From Branchiostoma belcheri (lineage: Eukaryota > Chordata > Leptocardii > Amphioxiformes > Branchiostomatidae), in assembly GCF_001625305.1 (NCBI RefSeq), contig NW_017803998.1, positions 2,509,704 to 2,573,703 on the forward strand: a stretch of 64,000 nucleotides of DNA, written 5' to 3'. How positions within the stretch are numbered: the stretch's first letter is position 1; every line of letters begins with the position of its first letter. A program made the translations under genes and the position numbers. The notes beneath the pieces are model-generated. The model ran no database searches, was not told the DNA's origin, and saw only the letters and a program-made list of their open reading frames with translations. Below, piece by piece: positions 22,435 to 35,191 of the stretch.

Positions 22435-22620
22435 TTGTGTGTGTGTGTTTGGTGGGTGTATGCATGCATGTGTGTGTGCATATGTGAGTTTACGTGTGTG
22501 TGTATGCACACGTGTATATTATGTGTACACATGTTACTGTATGTATGTATGTATGTGTGCGTACATGTATTTGTATGTGTGTGTGTGTGTGTTTGGGCGT
22601 GTGTGTCTGTGTGTGCTTAT
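22435..22620. repeat. TG/TATG microsatellite
   Basis: Mixed (TG)n, (TGTA)n and (TATG)n. It sits at the same place upstream of gene B as 54655-54850 does upstream of gene E. Confidence 0.85.
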
Positions 22621-24032
22621 ACATGTATTTATTGCCTGGAGCGAGTTACTCCCTTTCTATAAGTTATATGATACAAGCTTTTTCTGTAATAAATGTAGTT
22701 GCCATGAAAACATTTTTAAAATGCCTCTACTGCTTTCTCTGACTTGAGTTTCAGCTGTTAGTCAGCTGGTAGTAGGCAACCTGTCTGGAGTTACCACATG
22801 ACTGTGTGTTTGTGTTATCTGTGCTCACGCCTGTCCTCCATTATTATTATTTAACATCTTCCATTCTTACCGTTAATTGTAAACTGGAAAGTACAGTAGG
22901 AATGGTCATCAGTATAATGATCAGTACAACAGAGACATCTAGTGTGCCATTTCCTTGTAATTCATTGGCCCTCAATGGTCACAACTTTTTAAAAGACACA
23001 AAGTAATGGCCATTTTATCATCTGGATAATATAAATATATGCTACTTTATCAGTAGTTAAAGTTATCCATGTTTAGGAGAGAACATAGGAGCTCTGTTCT
23101 CAGAATTGACAACAAATCTGGGAATATTCTCTGGGTGAAAAATCCACAAAAAGACCTTAACTTAATAGTTCCCAAAATGTTTGCATTAGTCTTAGATTTG
23201 TATTGCCCATGTCATAGTTTTGTTTGGTACTTTTTTCTAGTTGTTAGAGTACCCAACCCTGTCCTTGGTGCTGAAATAACATCGAATTTAAGATCAACGA
23301 TATTGATAAATTTATCAACCATATTGATCAACTTGTCAATAAGAATTTTTATGATAAAAGGTAAACAGACACCAATGGGAGACTCTGATGCAGTTTAGAG
23401 TGTAAGTATTGAAAATTTCATTGAATTCTAGAAAGAAATGTCAGATCATGATTAATACAGCATGTGTGCTCTACTCTTTTCTAAAGCCATGTCATATCTC
23501 ACTACATTGTAAGCAGCCAGGATCCAATTAATTTTGTTTTACATCTGTTTTTGTGTCCCGTAACCTCTTTTGTCAACCTTGATGATGAATATCAATATAT
23601 GTCATCTTTTGACTTGTGGACTGGAGTTTCTTTTGTTTTATAATCAATTCTACAAACATGTAGTACAGTGTCTGAATCTTGAGAATACCGTTTACACTCC
23701 TTTTCTTTCAACAGTATTGTTAAGGTCTATCCTGATATGTTATTTACAACAAAGGTGAGGTAGTAATGTTATATGTTCAACATGATATTATGTCCCAGAT
23801 ACCACAGTAGTACAGATTTATCATCTAGATTTAACTTACGAAAGTGAATGCTATTTCTGGTGACTTGTGCTGTAAATTTACTGCAAAACTAAAGCAGCTG
23901 CCATTTTTGAAATACAGTACTACTAAATAGAAGTTTTGTCCTGTATATTGTCATTAAACAAGTTTAGTCATTTTACTTTATACAATTTTATACAGTCTTG
24001 TAGTGTTAAGTTGTTATCAGTCTCCTGTATTA

Positions 24033-25603
24033 TTACAGATTAGCCAGTTTCTTGGCAATGTCCTCCTGTTTCTGTTTGTTTCCTGTCTCCATGGCGATGG
24101 TCATTGCTGATTGATAGTGAGATCTGGCCAGGTCCAGTTTACCCAGTTCCTTGTAGTTAACAGCTATGTCTTGATGTGCTGTTATCTGTCCAGTCTTGTC
24201 TCCACTTTCTTGTCTCATCTTCAGGGACTTCTTGTCCCACTCCAAACTGTCCTCATGCTCCCCCATGTCATAATGGGCCCGTCCAAGTCTGTTGTAAGCC
24301 AGACTCTCCCTGTCCTTCCTTCCCAAGTCCCTGGCTAGTGCCGACATCTCTGTGTAGTACTTGTGTGATGTCTGTGGTTCATGTAGCTGTTCCCTGTGTA
24401 AATCACCCAGCTCACAGTAAATGTACATCTGTTGAGTCTTGTTTCCTGTCTCCATGGCGAAGGTCATTGCTGATTGATAGTGAGATCTGGCCAGGTCCAG
24501 TTTACCCAGTGCCATGTAGGAAGCAGCTAGACATTGATGTGCTGTCATCTGATTAGTCTTGTCTCCACTTTCTTGTCTCATATTCAGGTCCTTCTTGTAC
24601 CACTCTAAACTTTCCTCTTGCTCCCCCATGTCATAATGGGCCAGTCCAAGTCTGTTGTAAGCCTGACTCTCCTTGTCCTTCCTCCCCAAGTCCCTGGCTA
24701 GTGCCAACATCTCTGTGTAGTACTTGAGTGATTCCTGTGGTTCATGTAGCTGTTCCCTGTGTAAATCACCCAGACCACAGTAAATGTCCATCTGTTCAGT
24801 CTTGTTTCCTGTCTCCATGGCGATGGTCATTGCTGATTGATAGTGAGATCTGGCCTGGTCCAGTTTACCCAGTGCCTTGTAGGAATCAGCCATGTTTTGA
24901 TGTGCTGTTATCTGTTCAGTCTTGTCTCCACTTTCTTGGCACATCTTCATGTTCTTCTTGTACCACTCCAAACTTTCCTCATGCTCTCCCATGTCATAAT
25001 GGGCCACTCCAAGTCTGTTGTAAGCCTGACTCTCCCTGTCCTTCCTCCCCAAGTCCCTGGCTAGTGCCAACATCTCTGTGTAGTACTTGTGTGATTCCTG
25101 TGGTTCATGTAGCTGTTTCCTGTGTAAATCACCCAGCTTACAGTAAATATCCATATGTTCAGTCTTGTTTCCTGTCTCCATGGCAACAGCCAAGGCTGAT
25201 TCATAGTTGATTTTTGCATCTGACACTTGACCTGACAGTGCTAATGATGAGGCCAGGTTTTTGTACGCTACACAAATGTTAGTTTCATTTTTGGTTTCTA
25301 TTCTATAGATAGCCAGAGCTTTCTCATGGTTTCTAAAGGCTTCCTGTCGCAAACCTAAGATATCACATGTTAAACCTAGTCTGTTGTAGGCCTTGGCTTC
25401 TTTTGTGTCTTCTGATAGTTCCTGAGAACACTCTAACATGTACTGGTAATACTGCAGAGCTGACTGTAAGTTGTGTAGTTTTGTCCTGTAGAGATCACCT
25501 ATCTGACAGTACAAGTCAAACTGTTGCGGCTTGTCTTCCATCACTGCAGGTGTGTTCAGTTCAGCAAGGAGAGTCCCCAGTATGGTCTGTGTTTCAACCT
25601 CAC
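24033..25603 (-). CDS. Gene C TPR terminal exon
   Basis: Acceptor TCTAG|GTGAG. Three leading TPRs (FDLYCQIGDLYRTKLHN, AKAYNRLGLTCDILG, CVAYKNLASSLALSG) and three 121-residue triplets give 12 TPRs. GTTTCCTGTCTCCATGGCGA recurs at 24078, 24441 and 24804, exactly 363 bp apart. Ends EDIAKKLANL. Confidence 0.9.
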
Positions 25604-28600
25604 CTAGAAGAGAAATTTGGAAGGCAAGTCCTCGAGATTACAGTTTTGTGTTAACCTGATTTAATTTGGTTGTTTAATACATTTTTAAGAGTACAATACT
25701 TGACACAGCTGTTGAAGAAGAATGCTACATGCAAGCTGTTTATGAATACATTTTGAAAGCTGTTTATGATCATTACATATTGTACAATGTACACTGCCTT
25801 GTCCCTTTTTCCTGATCCCCTTTGCACACAACATAAGATTATAATTTCACAAGGAAAGGGTCTTTTTGGTAAAAGGTACCCAAAGGATCATGTATGTTTC
25901 CATCAAAAGTAAGTACTTCTCTTCAAACTAGATAGTGATGTTGGTGTTTACTGCCACCCTTTCCTCTAGATTTTGGAATCAGAACACAGTGCACATGCAG
26001 AACAGAGCCCCAATTTTACCTGCAGGAGCCTGCATTTGCAGGTGGTATTTTGAGCCGTGCAGTGACTGTCAATGTACCATACCTGTAGGTGAGTATGGTC
26101 TGCTGGGTCCTGATCCTGGAGTGCCTGTTTGGTACCCAGATGTCTGAGAACCCATGGAGGAAGTTCTCTGCCTGGGTTTTCCCATCAGTTGTTCCAGTTC
26201 CCTGATGTCCAGTGAGACCAGTTCTGAGATCACTTCAGGCACATCTGTGGTGTCGTAATCTGTAGTCTGTTCATCATCTGTGAATTTATCAATATGAGCT
26301 GAGAAAAACACATTTACTGAAGCATAATCACGGAGGTTCAAGATACGACCTAACACACTCAGTGTGTTTATAGCTATAGGAAGTGTTTTGAGCCCTGATG
26401 ATCTGATCTGATCTTTTGTACACAGTTTGGTGTACTGCAATCACCAATATTAATTATTATACTCATTTTGTACCTGTCATTTTCAGTTCGCGAAGTTTGG
26501 CCCCAAGATGATCCTGGCTGTCCTCCTCTGTCTGTGTAGTTGATGGGATGTGCAGCTCCTGTTGTTTCCCAGAAGACCTTGCCAGGTTTGTACCATCCAG
26601 ATAAAGTACATCCAGCACACTGGCAGTGGTGTGGGTGTGTGGCTGGTAGGGAGGGTACTCCTGGGGTAGTCTTGGGATGGGTTGGTCTTCAACATCAAGT
26701 ACAAAAAATTATTATTATTATGGGTTCACCACACCACGAAGTGGTGGTGAACCCATATTGCTTTTTCTGATGTTTCTTCTCCTTCTCCTTCTCCTTCTCC
26801 TGCCATTTTTTAAATGGATTCAGCTTCTTCATTTTAGGGCCTAAGGTCCTGAAATTTGGTATGGAGGTACAGTGGGCAAATACCCCTAGGCGTTTTTTAA
26901 ATTTTTGTGATACAGGCTTTTAGAATGGTTTTATTTGAGTTTTTTGGCTGTGTTATAGCAAATGTATTACTGAGTTAGTGTGCAGTGTTACCACATTTGG
27001 GCATGAGTCATCACAATGGAATGCAGGGCATCAACCAATAGGCATGCAGCTTTCCTCTATTCTCCTTGCTGATTGGCTGTTGGAATTTAACAGGCTTAAC
27101 TTAATTAATACCTGCTCAGATCCATTCCATACTGACAGTATGTCTGTATTCAAGTGTTTTGGTAGGTATTTCAAGCTTTCCTGCTCCAGCATTGGAATGC
27201 GGGGCATGAACACTTCTTTTTTTCTTGAAAATCAACAGTTTGCATTATGCAATTAAAAATCCTAACCAATAATGTAGGGAATAGCTATCCAACTGCTGTA
27301 GTCTTAGTTGTATGTTACTTCATACTATAGTTATATCAATGTAAAGCATTGTTTTCCCTTGTGTTTCTCATTCTTTCCCTGCCATGTCGTAAAATGTGGT
27401 GAAGCCATTGCTGTATTTGCTCCAAAGCAAATGTCGGCCTTTCTAGTTTCACACATTTTATATTGATTAAAATGTAAACAAAAGCACAGAGACTACTTTA
27501 GAATATTATATCCTCAATCTGCTTATTTGCTTTACATCTATAAATGCATAAAGACTATCAAAAAGATACAAATAACTGGCTGTGACGGGTGACATTACAC
27601 GTATATTAAAGTAAAATGATATATTCATGATAATTAGACACAAAAATTATTTTTTTTATTAAATCTCAAAGGTTTGACAAAGCTGATAAACTTGAAATTC
27701 ATCTCTTACCTAAGTCTGCTCCCCTCTGAAAGTCTTCCTCATCAACCTCAATGTGCACATGGAGTGGCATCCCTCCACATATCTCCACCAACTCCTGGCT
27801 GATGTACTCCTCAGTCAGGATGGCCGACAGGGTACCATCTCTACAAGCTGACACAAACTCTACCTGACTGTCCCTATGGTAGAACCTTAGCTTACAGAGT
27901 ACACTTCCTTCACAGAGCTCCCTTATTTCAGCCTTTAATATGTGAAGTCTTTTCATTGTCTCTTTGAACCTTTGCTCATCATGCAACACAGTTCTTGTGA
28001 ATAGCTCATTTATAATGTTTAAAAGGGTCTTCTTTCCTTTTTCACTTACTGTGTCATCCATCACTTCAGACTTCAACTGTTTATACATCTCCATTCTTTC
28101 ATTGAATACTGCCTCGCTCTGTACATCTTCTGTGATCATAACTTCTAACTTACTGAGGAGAATTGTTTTTCCTACCAAGGAAATACTGTCTGCTACTGTT
28201 ACGGACAACTTTACTTGCTGATCTGAAAAAAAATGCATGGATTCTTTACGTTTAGCCTCCCATGGCAAGTAAGTGAAGTATTCTACAATGTAATCAATAT
28301 GATGAGTCATGAAATATTTCTTAAAGTATTAAAATATTTCTTTAAGTGTTTCTTCTCCCTTTACTTGTATATGTATATATATCAAAGTTATAATCATTTA
28401 ATGTAACTTTCTACCCCTTTACTTGTTTTTGAGCAAATGGATATGAAGGTTTCTTGGAACAAATTATTAATCTTACCAAACTTCAATGCTTTCCTGTCTC
28501 CATTGGTGTCCTCAGCCTCATCTCTCTCTCTCTTTCTCTTCTGGACTTGTGCAGGCTGATGTGCCTCAGTACCTGAACACAGTTCAAATTTTCAGCAAAG

Positions 28601-30945
28601 GTAGAGGACATAAAATCACAATTTTTAGACACAACTGATTGTTCAGAATATGAACATTCCGCTGTATCTTATAAATTATAATAACATACATTTGAGGTTT
28701 TTCTAGAGCTATTTTTTGTTGACTAAAAATCAAATTGAGTTGCAGGTAGAAGGTACATTACATACCATAGACACTAGATTAAACAAATTGACAGTTTCTC
28801 ACCTAATCCTCCACATGCCTGGAGGAAACTCTGATGAGACTCTTCCCAGTATCTGGACTCCAGGAGCCTTTGTTTGAGTGCTGCAGCCCTACTGAACTCT
28901 GCTTTAGACAGCTTTAGAACTTTCTCAATCTGATCTGCCCATTGTCTGACATCTAGAGAATCATCACCCTTGATAGCAAGTACAGAGTGGTGGAATTCTG
29001 GTATGACCTCATTGACCAAGGTGGCAAGTCCTGATTGGTCAGATATGAGGACTGGTACGCCAGCTGCCATGGCCTCCAGACCAACCAGTCCAAAGGGTTC
29101 TGTGCGGGAGGGCATGAGAACCAGGTGGGCCTGCTGCATGTCTCGGCAGATGTCTTCCTGGGTGCCGTGTGGGAGAAGTGTGGGGATCAGTTTTCCTGAG
29201 TTGATGCTGGTTTGGAGAATCTTCATACTGGCCTGATACTCCTCTTCACTGACACCACGAATCCGTAGTTGGATTCTTTTGTTACTTGTCTTTGCCACCC
29301 TTGCCAAGGACTTTGCTACAAAGTCAAGACCTTTCAGCTTTCCTACTTCTTTAACCCTACTGATCAACAGAACAACTTTCTCCCTGCTCTCGACATACTC
29401 AACTGAGGTTTCCTGAAATATCTTGGATGGTTCTGGAAGAAAGAGTTTGTGAACTGGCCTCTTTTCTTTGGGAATTGCACGAATTGTGTTTGTGAAGTGG
29501 TCATGTGTTCTGTGTCCGACAGAAAACAGAGTTTTTGCCGTCTCTGCATCTTGTCTGATAGAGTCTTCCTTCTTCCCAATGCCCATGGCCTTCTCCTCTT
29601 CCTTGTACTTCTCTGTGTCTTCAGGTATAGTCTGTGTGAGAATACTGATGCTTGCTTGGGGAAAACGCTGTTCCATGATAGCTGCTGCTGCTCTGCTAGT
29701 GACATCAGCATGGCCCACAATCCATCCTATATTCTGTGGGAGTCTGGGATAGCGGATGCGGTGGTCAAAGGTCAGCCAATCCAGACAAGGTTTTCTTGTG
29801 TCTCCTTCAATGGGGGTTGGGAGGATGAGCTCCACTCCATCAGCCTCAGCACACTTTCTGTCCTCCTCTGTATCCTCCAACACCAAACAGTAGACTTTCC
29901 TCCCTGCTCCTGTCAGGATTTGAACCACCTGTCGGTTCATGGTGGAAACGTCATCTTCTTTAGATGTGGCATACTGATCAGTCACTAGCAGAACTGCATT
30001 GGGTTCTAAAAGAAAAATTGTAACACACTGTTAGGAATAAAAAGATTTCTTTTCAAATATTCAGATATCATGTCTGCTCTGTATCCTACCTGAGCCTACA
30101 GACTTACAAGGAATAATTTCACAATATTTCTCTTCTACACACTTGTACATCTACTAGTAGGTAAATACATGTATTTTACATGACTGTATTGCTTTTAAAC
30201 TGAACCATCACCTGTCCTGATTTGAGGTTGCCAGCTGTGGTCAATCATCATATAACTTAAGATTATCTTTTTTACTGACACTGCCCCTTACAATTTACAT
30301 ACATTTATTTTGTATATTGCTCTGACTCTTGTATATTGCATTTTATACAAAAGTCAAACAGTACCATATGAAATATAATACTGGCTATTATATATCACAA
30401 TAAAAAAACACATATCAACTTACCCCCCTAAGTTGTGGATTGTGCTAATTAAAAAGTAGATAATAATCTAATTTTAGTCATTATTCAAAGAAGTGATCTG
30501 GTACTCATAGTCTTTGAATTGTAATCATTATTACCAGTAATGCTGGATCTGTGGAGGACTTTGACCTCCAAACTAGTTATTCTTTTTCTAAAAATATTTC
30601 AGCCTTTCAGTTACTGTCAAAAATTTATAAAAAGCTTTAAGTTGTTGTTGATGTCTGACAGTGAGAGCCTGACAGTGAAGCTTCAAGCAAATGTAAATAA
30701 ATTAACTTTAACTTCTGTTTGTAAATGTCTCAAAAATTCAAAATGGCTGCATTAACTTTTCCTGGTGAACTTTGGTTTCCACACTGTATTTTGTTGCTGT
30801 GTACAGCATTGCAAGTTTTGCTAGGAAATGTTCTAATACTACCCCATGTAAAATGTATCTACACTGTTGTACTTTCCATGTTGACAGAGAAAACAAATAA
30901 CTGAAAGTCTTTACCTTTTCTTGAAGAGTTGTTGGCGGCAGCCAT
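24033..30945 (-). CDS. Gene C: glycosyltransferase / TRADD-N / TPR protein
   Basis: Exons: 30915..30945, 28803..30005, 28477..28572, 27710..28222, 26474..26686, 26083..26277, 24033..25603. The sum is 3822 nt, giving 1273 aa, all junctions phase 1. Start peptide MAAANNSSRK, beta-class GT domain, KRKR linker, TRADD-N, PRLPQEY linker, GKPR linker, 12 TPRs. It combines a GT class shared with F, a linker shared with D and a promoter type shared with B and E, so its history is mosaic. Predicted cytosolic/nuclear; role inferred as signalling adaptor/effector. Confidence 0.85.
26083..26277 (-). CDS. GKPR linker exon, gene C (65 codons)
   Basis: Phase 1-1. ISELVSLDIRELEQLMGKPR core, then QRTSSMGSQTSGYQTGTPGS. 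The tail matches gene D rather than B and E. Confidence 0.75.
26474..26686 (-). CDS. PRLPQEY linker exon, gene C (71 codons)
   Basis: Starts DQPIPRLPQEYPPYQPHTHT and ends LGAKLRELKMT before the donor ACAG|gtaca. Pro/His-rich front, helical tail. Phase 1-1. Confidence 0.75.
26719..27446 (+). mobile_element. Foldback element with palindromic ends, copy 1
   Basis: One end is the hairpin TGGGTTCACCACACCACGAA / GTGGTGGTGAACCCA; the other contains TATTTGCTCCAAAGCAAAT. The intron of the partial left gene (around 570) has the uninterrupted site ATTATT-TCACACATTTTAC, so this is an insertion with a paralogous empty site. A reversed copy lies at 44697-45408. No coding capacity. Confidence 0.75.
27710..28222 (-). 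CDS. TRADD-N-like exon, gene C (171 codons)
   Basis: Acceptor TTTTCAG|ATCAG, donor CTTAG|gtaag. Helical front (KLEVMITEDVQSEAVFNERM) and TRADD-N core (GSVLCKLRFYHRDSQVEF, PLHVHIEVDEEDFQ). Nearly identical to gene F. Confidence 0.78.
28477..28572 (-). CDS. KRKR linker exon, gene C (32 codons)
   Basis: TEAHQPAQVQKRKRERDEAE; phase 1-1. The basic cluster KRKRER is a good candidate nuclear localisation signal. Confidence 0.78.
28803..30005 (-). CDS. Glycosyltransferase exon, gene C, beta class (401 codons)
   Basis: Begins EPNAVLLVTDQYATSKEDDV. Has GHADVTSRAAAAI, VVLLISRVKEVGKLKGLD and TEPFGLVGLEAMAAGVPVL with the E-x7-E pair intact. About 401 residues, shorter on the N-terminal side than most free GT4 enzymes. 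The class shared by C and F differs from B/D/E all along the N-terminal half. Confidence 0.88.
30915..30945 (-). CDS. Gene C start exon
   Basis: ATG at 30945 in ACAAAATGGCTGCCGCC; MAAANNSSRK plus one base; donor AAAAG|gtaaa. Confidence 0.78.
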
Positions 30946-30973
30946 TTTGTCTTCGATGTGATGTTTGCCCTAT

Positions 30974-31032
30974 GGAATGCTGGGTAGAGTTGGCTGCTTG
31001 AGTTAGTTAATATTTACCTGTCATGTGATCAC
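30974..31032 (-). promoter_or_regulatory. Shared proximal promoter motifs, gene C
   Basis: TACCCAGCATTCC (30986-30974, minus) and TCATGTGATCAC (31021-31032), the same pair and order as in genes B and E. Confidence 0.4.
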
Positions 31033-31854
31033 AAAGTTTGCTAACCAAACCATCACGAGGTATATTTGCTCAGCCAACATTATGTTGTTCAGGGCATTGT
31101 ACTTAGTATTGTTAAGGCTCAAGGGAATTGTTAGACTACTTGGTGTAATCAGTTATCATGTACTTTGAGTAAATCAGCTGCAAATTGTATTTAATAGTTT
31201 TACTTGATGTTTTTATTTGAACAGTCTTGTGTTCAATGGTGTATACATGCCGGACACAGATAAAGTTGAATAACATGTTATTGCCCTTGGAACTGAACTG
31301 CTAGCAAATTCAATTTTGCACAGATTAGCTACAACCAACCTATCATAATGTAAAAAGTTATTCAATGTAAGTCAATGCTCTAAAACTATTTTTGAGAAGA
31401 TTTCAAATATCTACTGATGATTAGTTTGTTCTGCATCTTGATCTTTTATTTTATCTCCTTCCTTGATCTTTTGTTTTATTCATTTTTAAAACTCAGGCTT
31501 CAAAGTCCATGTTTAACTGGTCATATCTCCTACAGAAATTGTAGAATATGTTGACTGAGTCGTGATGCAGAAATCCCCCTTCATCTGTTTGTTGTTACAC
31601 CTGTAAAAATTGTTTCAGCACACAACAGTCAGGAAGGAGTTATGAGATACATAATATATAAATGTGACACCCCCCTCCCCAACCTCCCTACATCATTGTC
31701 ACATCTGCTGTTATTCACTAAATTAGGTTTACTAACCTCTGCTAATATGTGGAATATTATAAGTTGAGAAAATCTACTGCCTACAGTTTAAAGAGGCAAA
31801 TTCCTTCTCACAGTTTAGTCTTTTTTTCCTCAAATTTCAGCTAGTCTGCAGTTT

Positions 31855-32165
31855 TTGCTCTTGGTGCTGAAGTGCCATCAAATATATAACATTTAGACAA
31901 ATGAAGGTTACAGACATCCATTGAGTATGGAGGTGATAACTGCCCATTCAACAATTTACTCTTTACATTGTCTTGTCCTGTTTTATCAGTATGATGTTCC
32001 TGCCCTTGGTGCTGAAGTGCCATCAAACATGTAAGATTTAGACAAGTGAAGGTTACAGACATCCATTGAGTATGGAGGTGATAATTGCCTTTCAACAATT
32101 TACTCTTTGTCTTGTCCTGTTTTATCAGTATGATGTTCTTGCCCTTGGTGCTGAAGTGCTATCAA
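31855..32165. repeat. Tandem repeat of ~140-145 bp, about 2.2 copies
   Basis: TTGGTGCTGAAGTGC recurs at 31861, 32006 and 32145, with GAAGGTTACAGACATCCATT and TTTACTCTTT...GTCTTGTCCTG in between. Confidence 0.8.
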
Positions 32166-33581
32166 ATGGCATTTTACACAGGTTGGCTATAGCCCTTGTT
32201 CCATAATAATGTAAAAGAGTTACAGACTAAGTAAATGTTCTGAAAGTTGTTATTTAGAAGCTTTCAGATGTCTAATGTTTGTTTGTTTGTTTTTGCATCT
32301 TGATGAAAGTTCTGAATACACATTTGGATTGGATATAGTTACATAATATATATTTTCAACATTTTCAATAACAACCTTAAAGTCATATCAAATATAAAAA
32401 AACTGTCTAGTTATATTTTATCAACCTATGAGTACAGGTAAGTGAAAGCACCAGCCTCTGGACTGAGTTCTGGGAATAAACCCCAGACCTTGTTACAGTA
32501 TACATCATGTATGTATGTGCTACTCTTATCTTTAGAGCCTTTTAATCTCACAGCTTTTCAAACATTTGTGAGCAGAATTGTATTCTTCCTTCTGGAAAGT
32601 TTTACATACAAACTTCTCTCCACCCTGTCAACATGGACTCATCTGTTGACCTTTGACATCCCTCCTGAGGGTGATCAAGATCAAACTGTAAACCTGAGCT
32701 ATCTTTAACTTCTGGCTGAATTTTGTTCATGGCCCTAGCCCTAGTCTAAGAGTGATTTGTGTATTCTGGCTTGCTGAAAAGGCCTCCAAAGATCTGTGAG
32801 TGTTTCAGTTTTGTTTTGTTCTATAATCTATATATATCAACTAATTTAGGAGGGTCTGTAAAATTTAGTGTACAAAAACAGCTGTGCTCAGTACTACATG
32901 GAGAGGTTCAAAATAATAAGAAACAGTGAGGATTAGAGGACATATCTCAGACTTCAGTTGTAATTGCTGCACGACTATTTACGGACAAATGTACAGACCT
33001 AACAGGCGGCTCAAGAAAACACTTTATTGATCTTTTATTTGCCAATTTCAAACTCAAGATTGAAAATTCATCAAATCCTGATGGTTGTCCCCAAGTTGGG
33101 TCACCTGGGGTCAACATAGTTATCCAGTCCTGCTTACCCACATAATGTAAGTTTTTATTAAATTTTGTCATGTCCCATAGTAATGTTTTACTCATCATAA
33201 GAGTGTTACTTGAAGTATATTTAATCTCTTGAATTGCAGAATGGTAGAAATTAAACTCGAAATGGTTTATTTTTTAAACATGAACTAATAGAACAGTGTC
33301 TTATGACATTATTGTTTACATTCCTTTTCTGTTGAACAGTGTTATTATACATGTAACTTACATGTATATTATTCTATCCTCATGTGCTATTTACAGCAAA
33401 GATGAGGTAGATTAACATGATATTTTGCCCCAGATACTTACAATACAGTCATATAACATTTTAGACTAAATGTTACATGATTTTATTGTATCTCCCAATA
33501 TTTGGGGCAAATTTTAGATATAACAAGGAAATTGCTTTTTCTATACAAGTCATCTGTAACCATATATATATATATATATAG

Positions 33582-33792
33582 GCTGTCACTGGCCAGTCAT
33601 GTCATGCGACATGAAGAGATGGCAGGGTTAGTACTTCTCTGGTCACCAACAGAAAAGCGGAGACGTGGTCACCCTTCTTTAACTCTGAAGAGGGTGATCG
33701 AGGAGGACATAGGTCTGGGCGGTGCTGAACTGTCCTCTGTCATGCGTGACAGGAACTTGTGGAGACGACAGTACATGGTGTCACCTGATTAG
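33582..33792 (+). mobile_element. 3' fragment of a non-LTR retrotransposon (LINE)
   Basis: Encodes the typical C-terminal tail of LINE ORF2 proteins: SHVMRHEEMAGLVLLWSP, KRRRGHPSLTLKRVIEEDIG, MRDRNLWRR. It is 5'-truncated at an AT microsatellite (33563-33582) and followed by a GAACTGAACTGAA tail. Inactive fragment. Confidence 0.75.
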
Positions 33793-33983
33793 GATGAACT
33801 GAACTGAATACTAGTTGCTGCAAAACTAAAGCAGCTACATTTGTTGAGATACAGTAAATTTGAGTTTTGAGAGATGAATAAAATAAATAAATAAGTTTTG
33901 TCCTGTATATTTATCCTTAAACAAGTTTAGTCATTTTACTTTACAGTCTTGTACTATAAAGTTGTCATCAGTCTCCTGTATTG

Positions 33984-35191
33984 TTACAGATTAGCCAGTT
34001 TCTTGGCAATGTCCTCCTGTTGCTGTTTGTTTCCTGTCTCCATGGCGATGGTCATTGCTGATTGATAGTGAGATCTGGCCAGGTCCAGTTTACCCAGTGC
34101 CTGGTAGGAAACAGCTAGACATTGATGTGCTGTTATCTGTTCAGTCTTGTCTCCACTTTCTTGTCTCATCTTCAGGTCCTTCTTGTACCACTCCAAACTT
34201 TCCTCATGCTCCCCCATGTCATAATGGGCATGTCCAAGTCTGTTGTAAGCCAGCCCCTCCCAGTCCTTCCTCCCCAAGTCCCTGGCTAGTGCCAACATCT
34301 CTGTGTAGTACTTGTGTGATTCCTGTGGTTCATGTAGCTGTTCTCTGTGTAAATCACCCAGCTGTAAGGAAATGTCCATCTGTTCAGTCTTGTTTCCTGT
34401 CTCCATGGCAATGGTCATTGCTGATTGATAGTGAGATCTAGCCAGGTCCAGTTTACCCAGTGCCTTGTAGGAACGAGCTATGTTTTTATGTGCTGTTATC
34501 TGTTCAGTCTTGTCTCCACTTTCTTGGCTCATCTTCAGGTGCTTTCTGTACCACTCCAAACTTTCCTCATGCTCCCCCATGTCATAATGGGCATGTCCCA
34601 GTCTGTTGTAAGCCAGACTCTCCCAGTCCTTCCTCCCCAAGTCCCTGGCTAGTGCCAACATCTCTGTGTAGTACTTGTGTGATTCCTGTGGTTCCTGTAG
34701 CTGTTCCCTGTGTAAATCACCCAGCTTACAGTAAATGTCCATCTGTTCAGTCTTGTTTCCTGTCTCCATGGCAACAGCCAAGGCTGATTCATAGTTAGTT
34801 TTTGCATCTGACACTTGACCTGACAGTGCTAATGATGAGGCCAGGTTTTTGTACGCTACACAAATGTTAGTTTCATTTCTGGTTTCTACTCTATAGATAG
34901 CCAGAGCTTTCTCATGATTTCTAAAGGCTTCCTGTTGCAAACCAAGGATGTCATATGTTAAACCTAGTCTGTTGTAGGCCTTGGCTTGTTTTGTGTCTTC
35001 TGACAGTTCCTGAGAACACTCTAACATGTTCTGGTAATACTGCAGAGCTGACTGTAAGTTGTGTAGTTTTGTCCTGTAGAGATCACCTATCTGACAGTAC
35101 AGGTCAAACTGTTGTACCTTGTCTTCCATCACTGCAGGTGTGTTCAGTTCAGCAAGGAGAGTCCCTAGTATGGTCTGTGTTTCAACCTCAC
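33984..35191 (-). CDS. Gene D TPR terminal exon
   Basis: Acceptor TCTAG|GTGAG. Three leading TPRs and two 121-residue triplets (9 TPRs), one triplet fewer than C, E and F. Ends KKLANL. Confidence 0.9.

Larger units (their letters stand above)
21593..24032. other. Intergenic region B-C
   Basis: Contains promoter motifs of B, an imperfect hairpin (21981-22046), a 49-base assembly gap (22076-22124), a TG-rich microsatellite (22435-22620) and the 3' flank of gene C (23425-24030). The whole stretch is paralogous to 53843-56252. No coding exon is supported. Confidence 0.6.
30946..33983. other. Intergenic region C-D
   Basis: Holds the gene C promoter motifs, a ~140-145-bp tandem repeat (31855-32165), a LINE 3' fragment (33582-33792) and the diverged 3' flank of gene D. 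No other coding evidence. Confidence 0.55.

Noticed and set aside
22373-22747. Cys/Val-rich frames in TG microsatellites (also 54653-54933)
   Set aside because: Translation of (TG)n low-complexity DNA.
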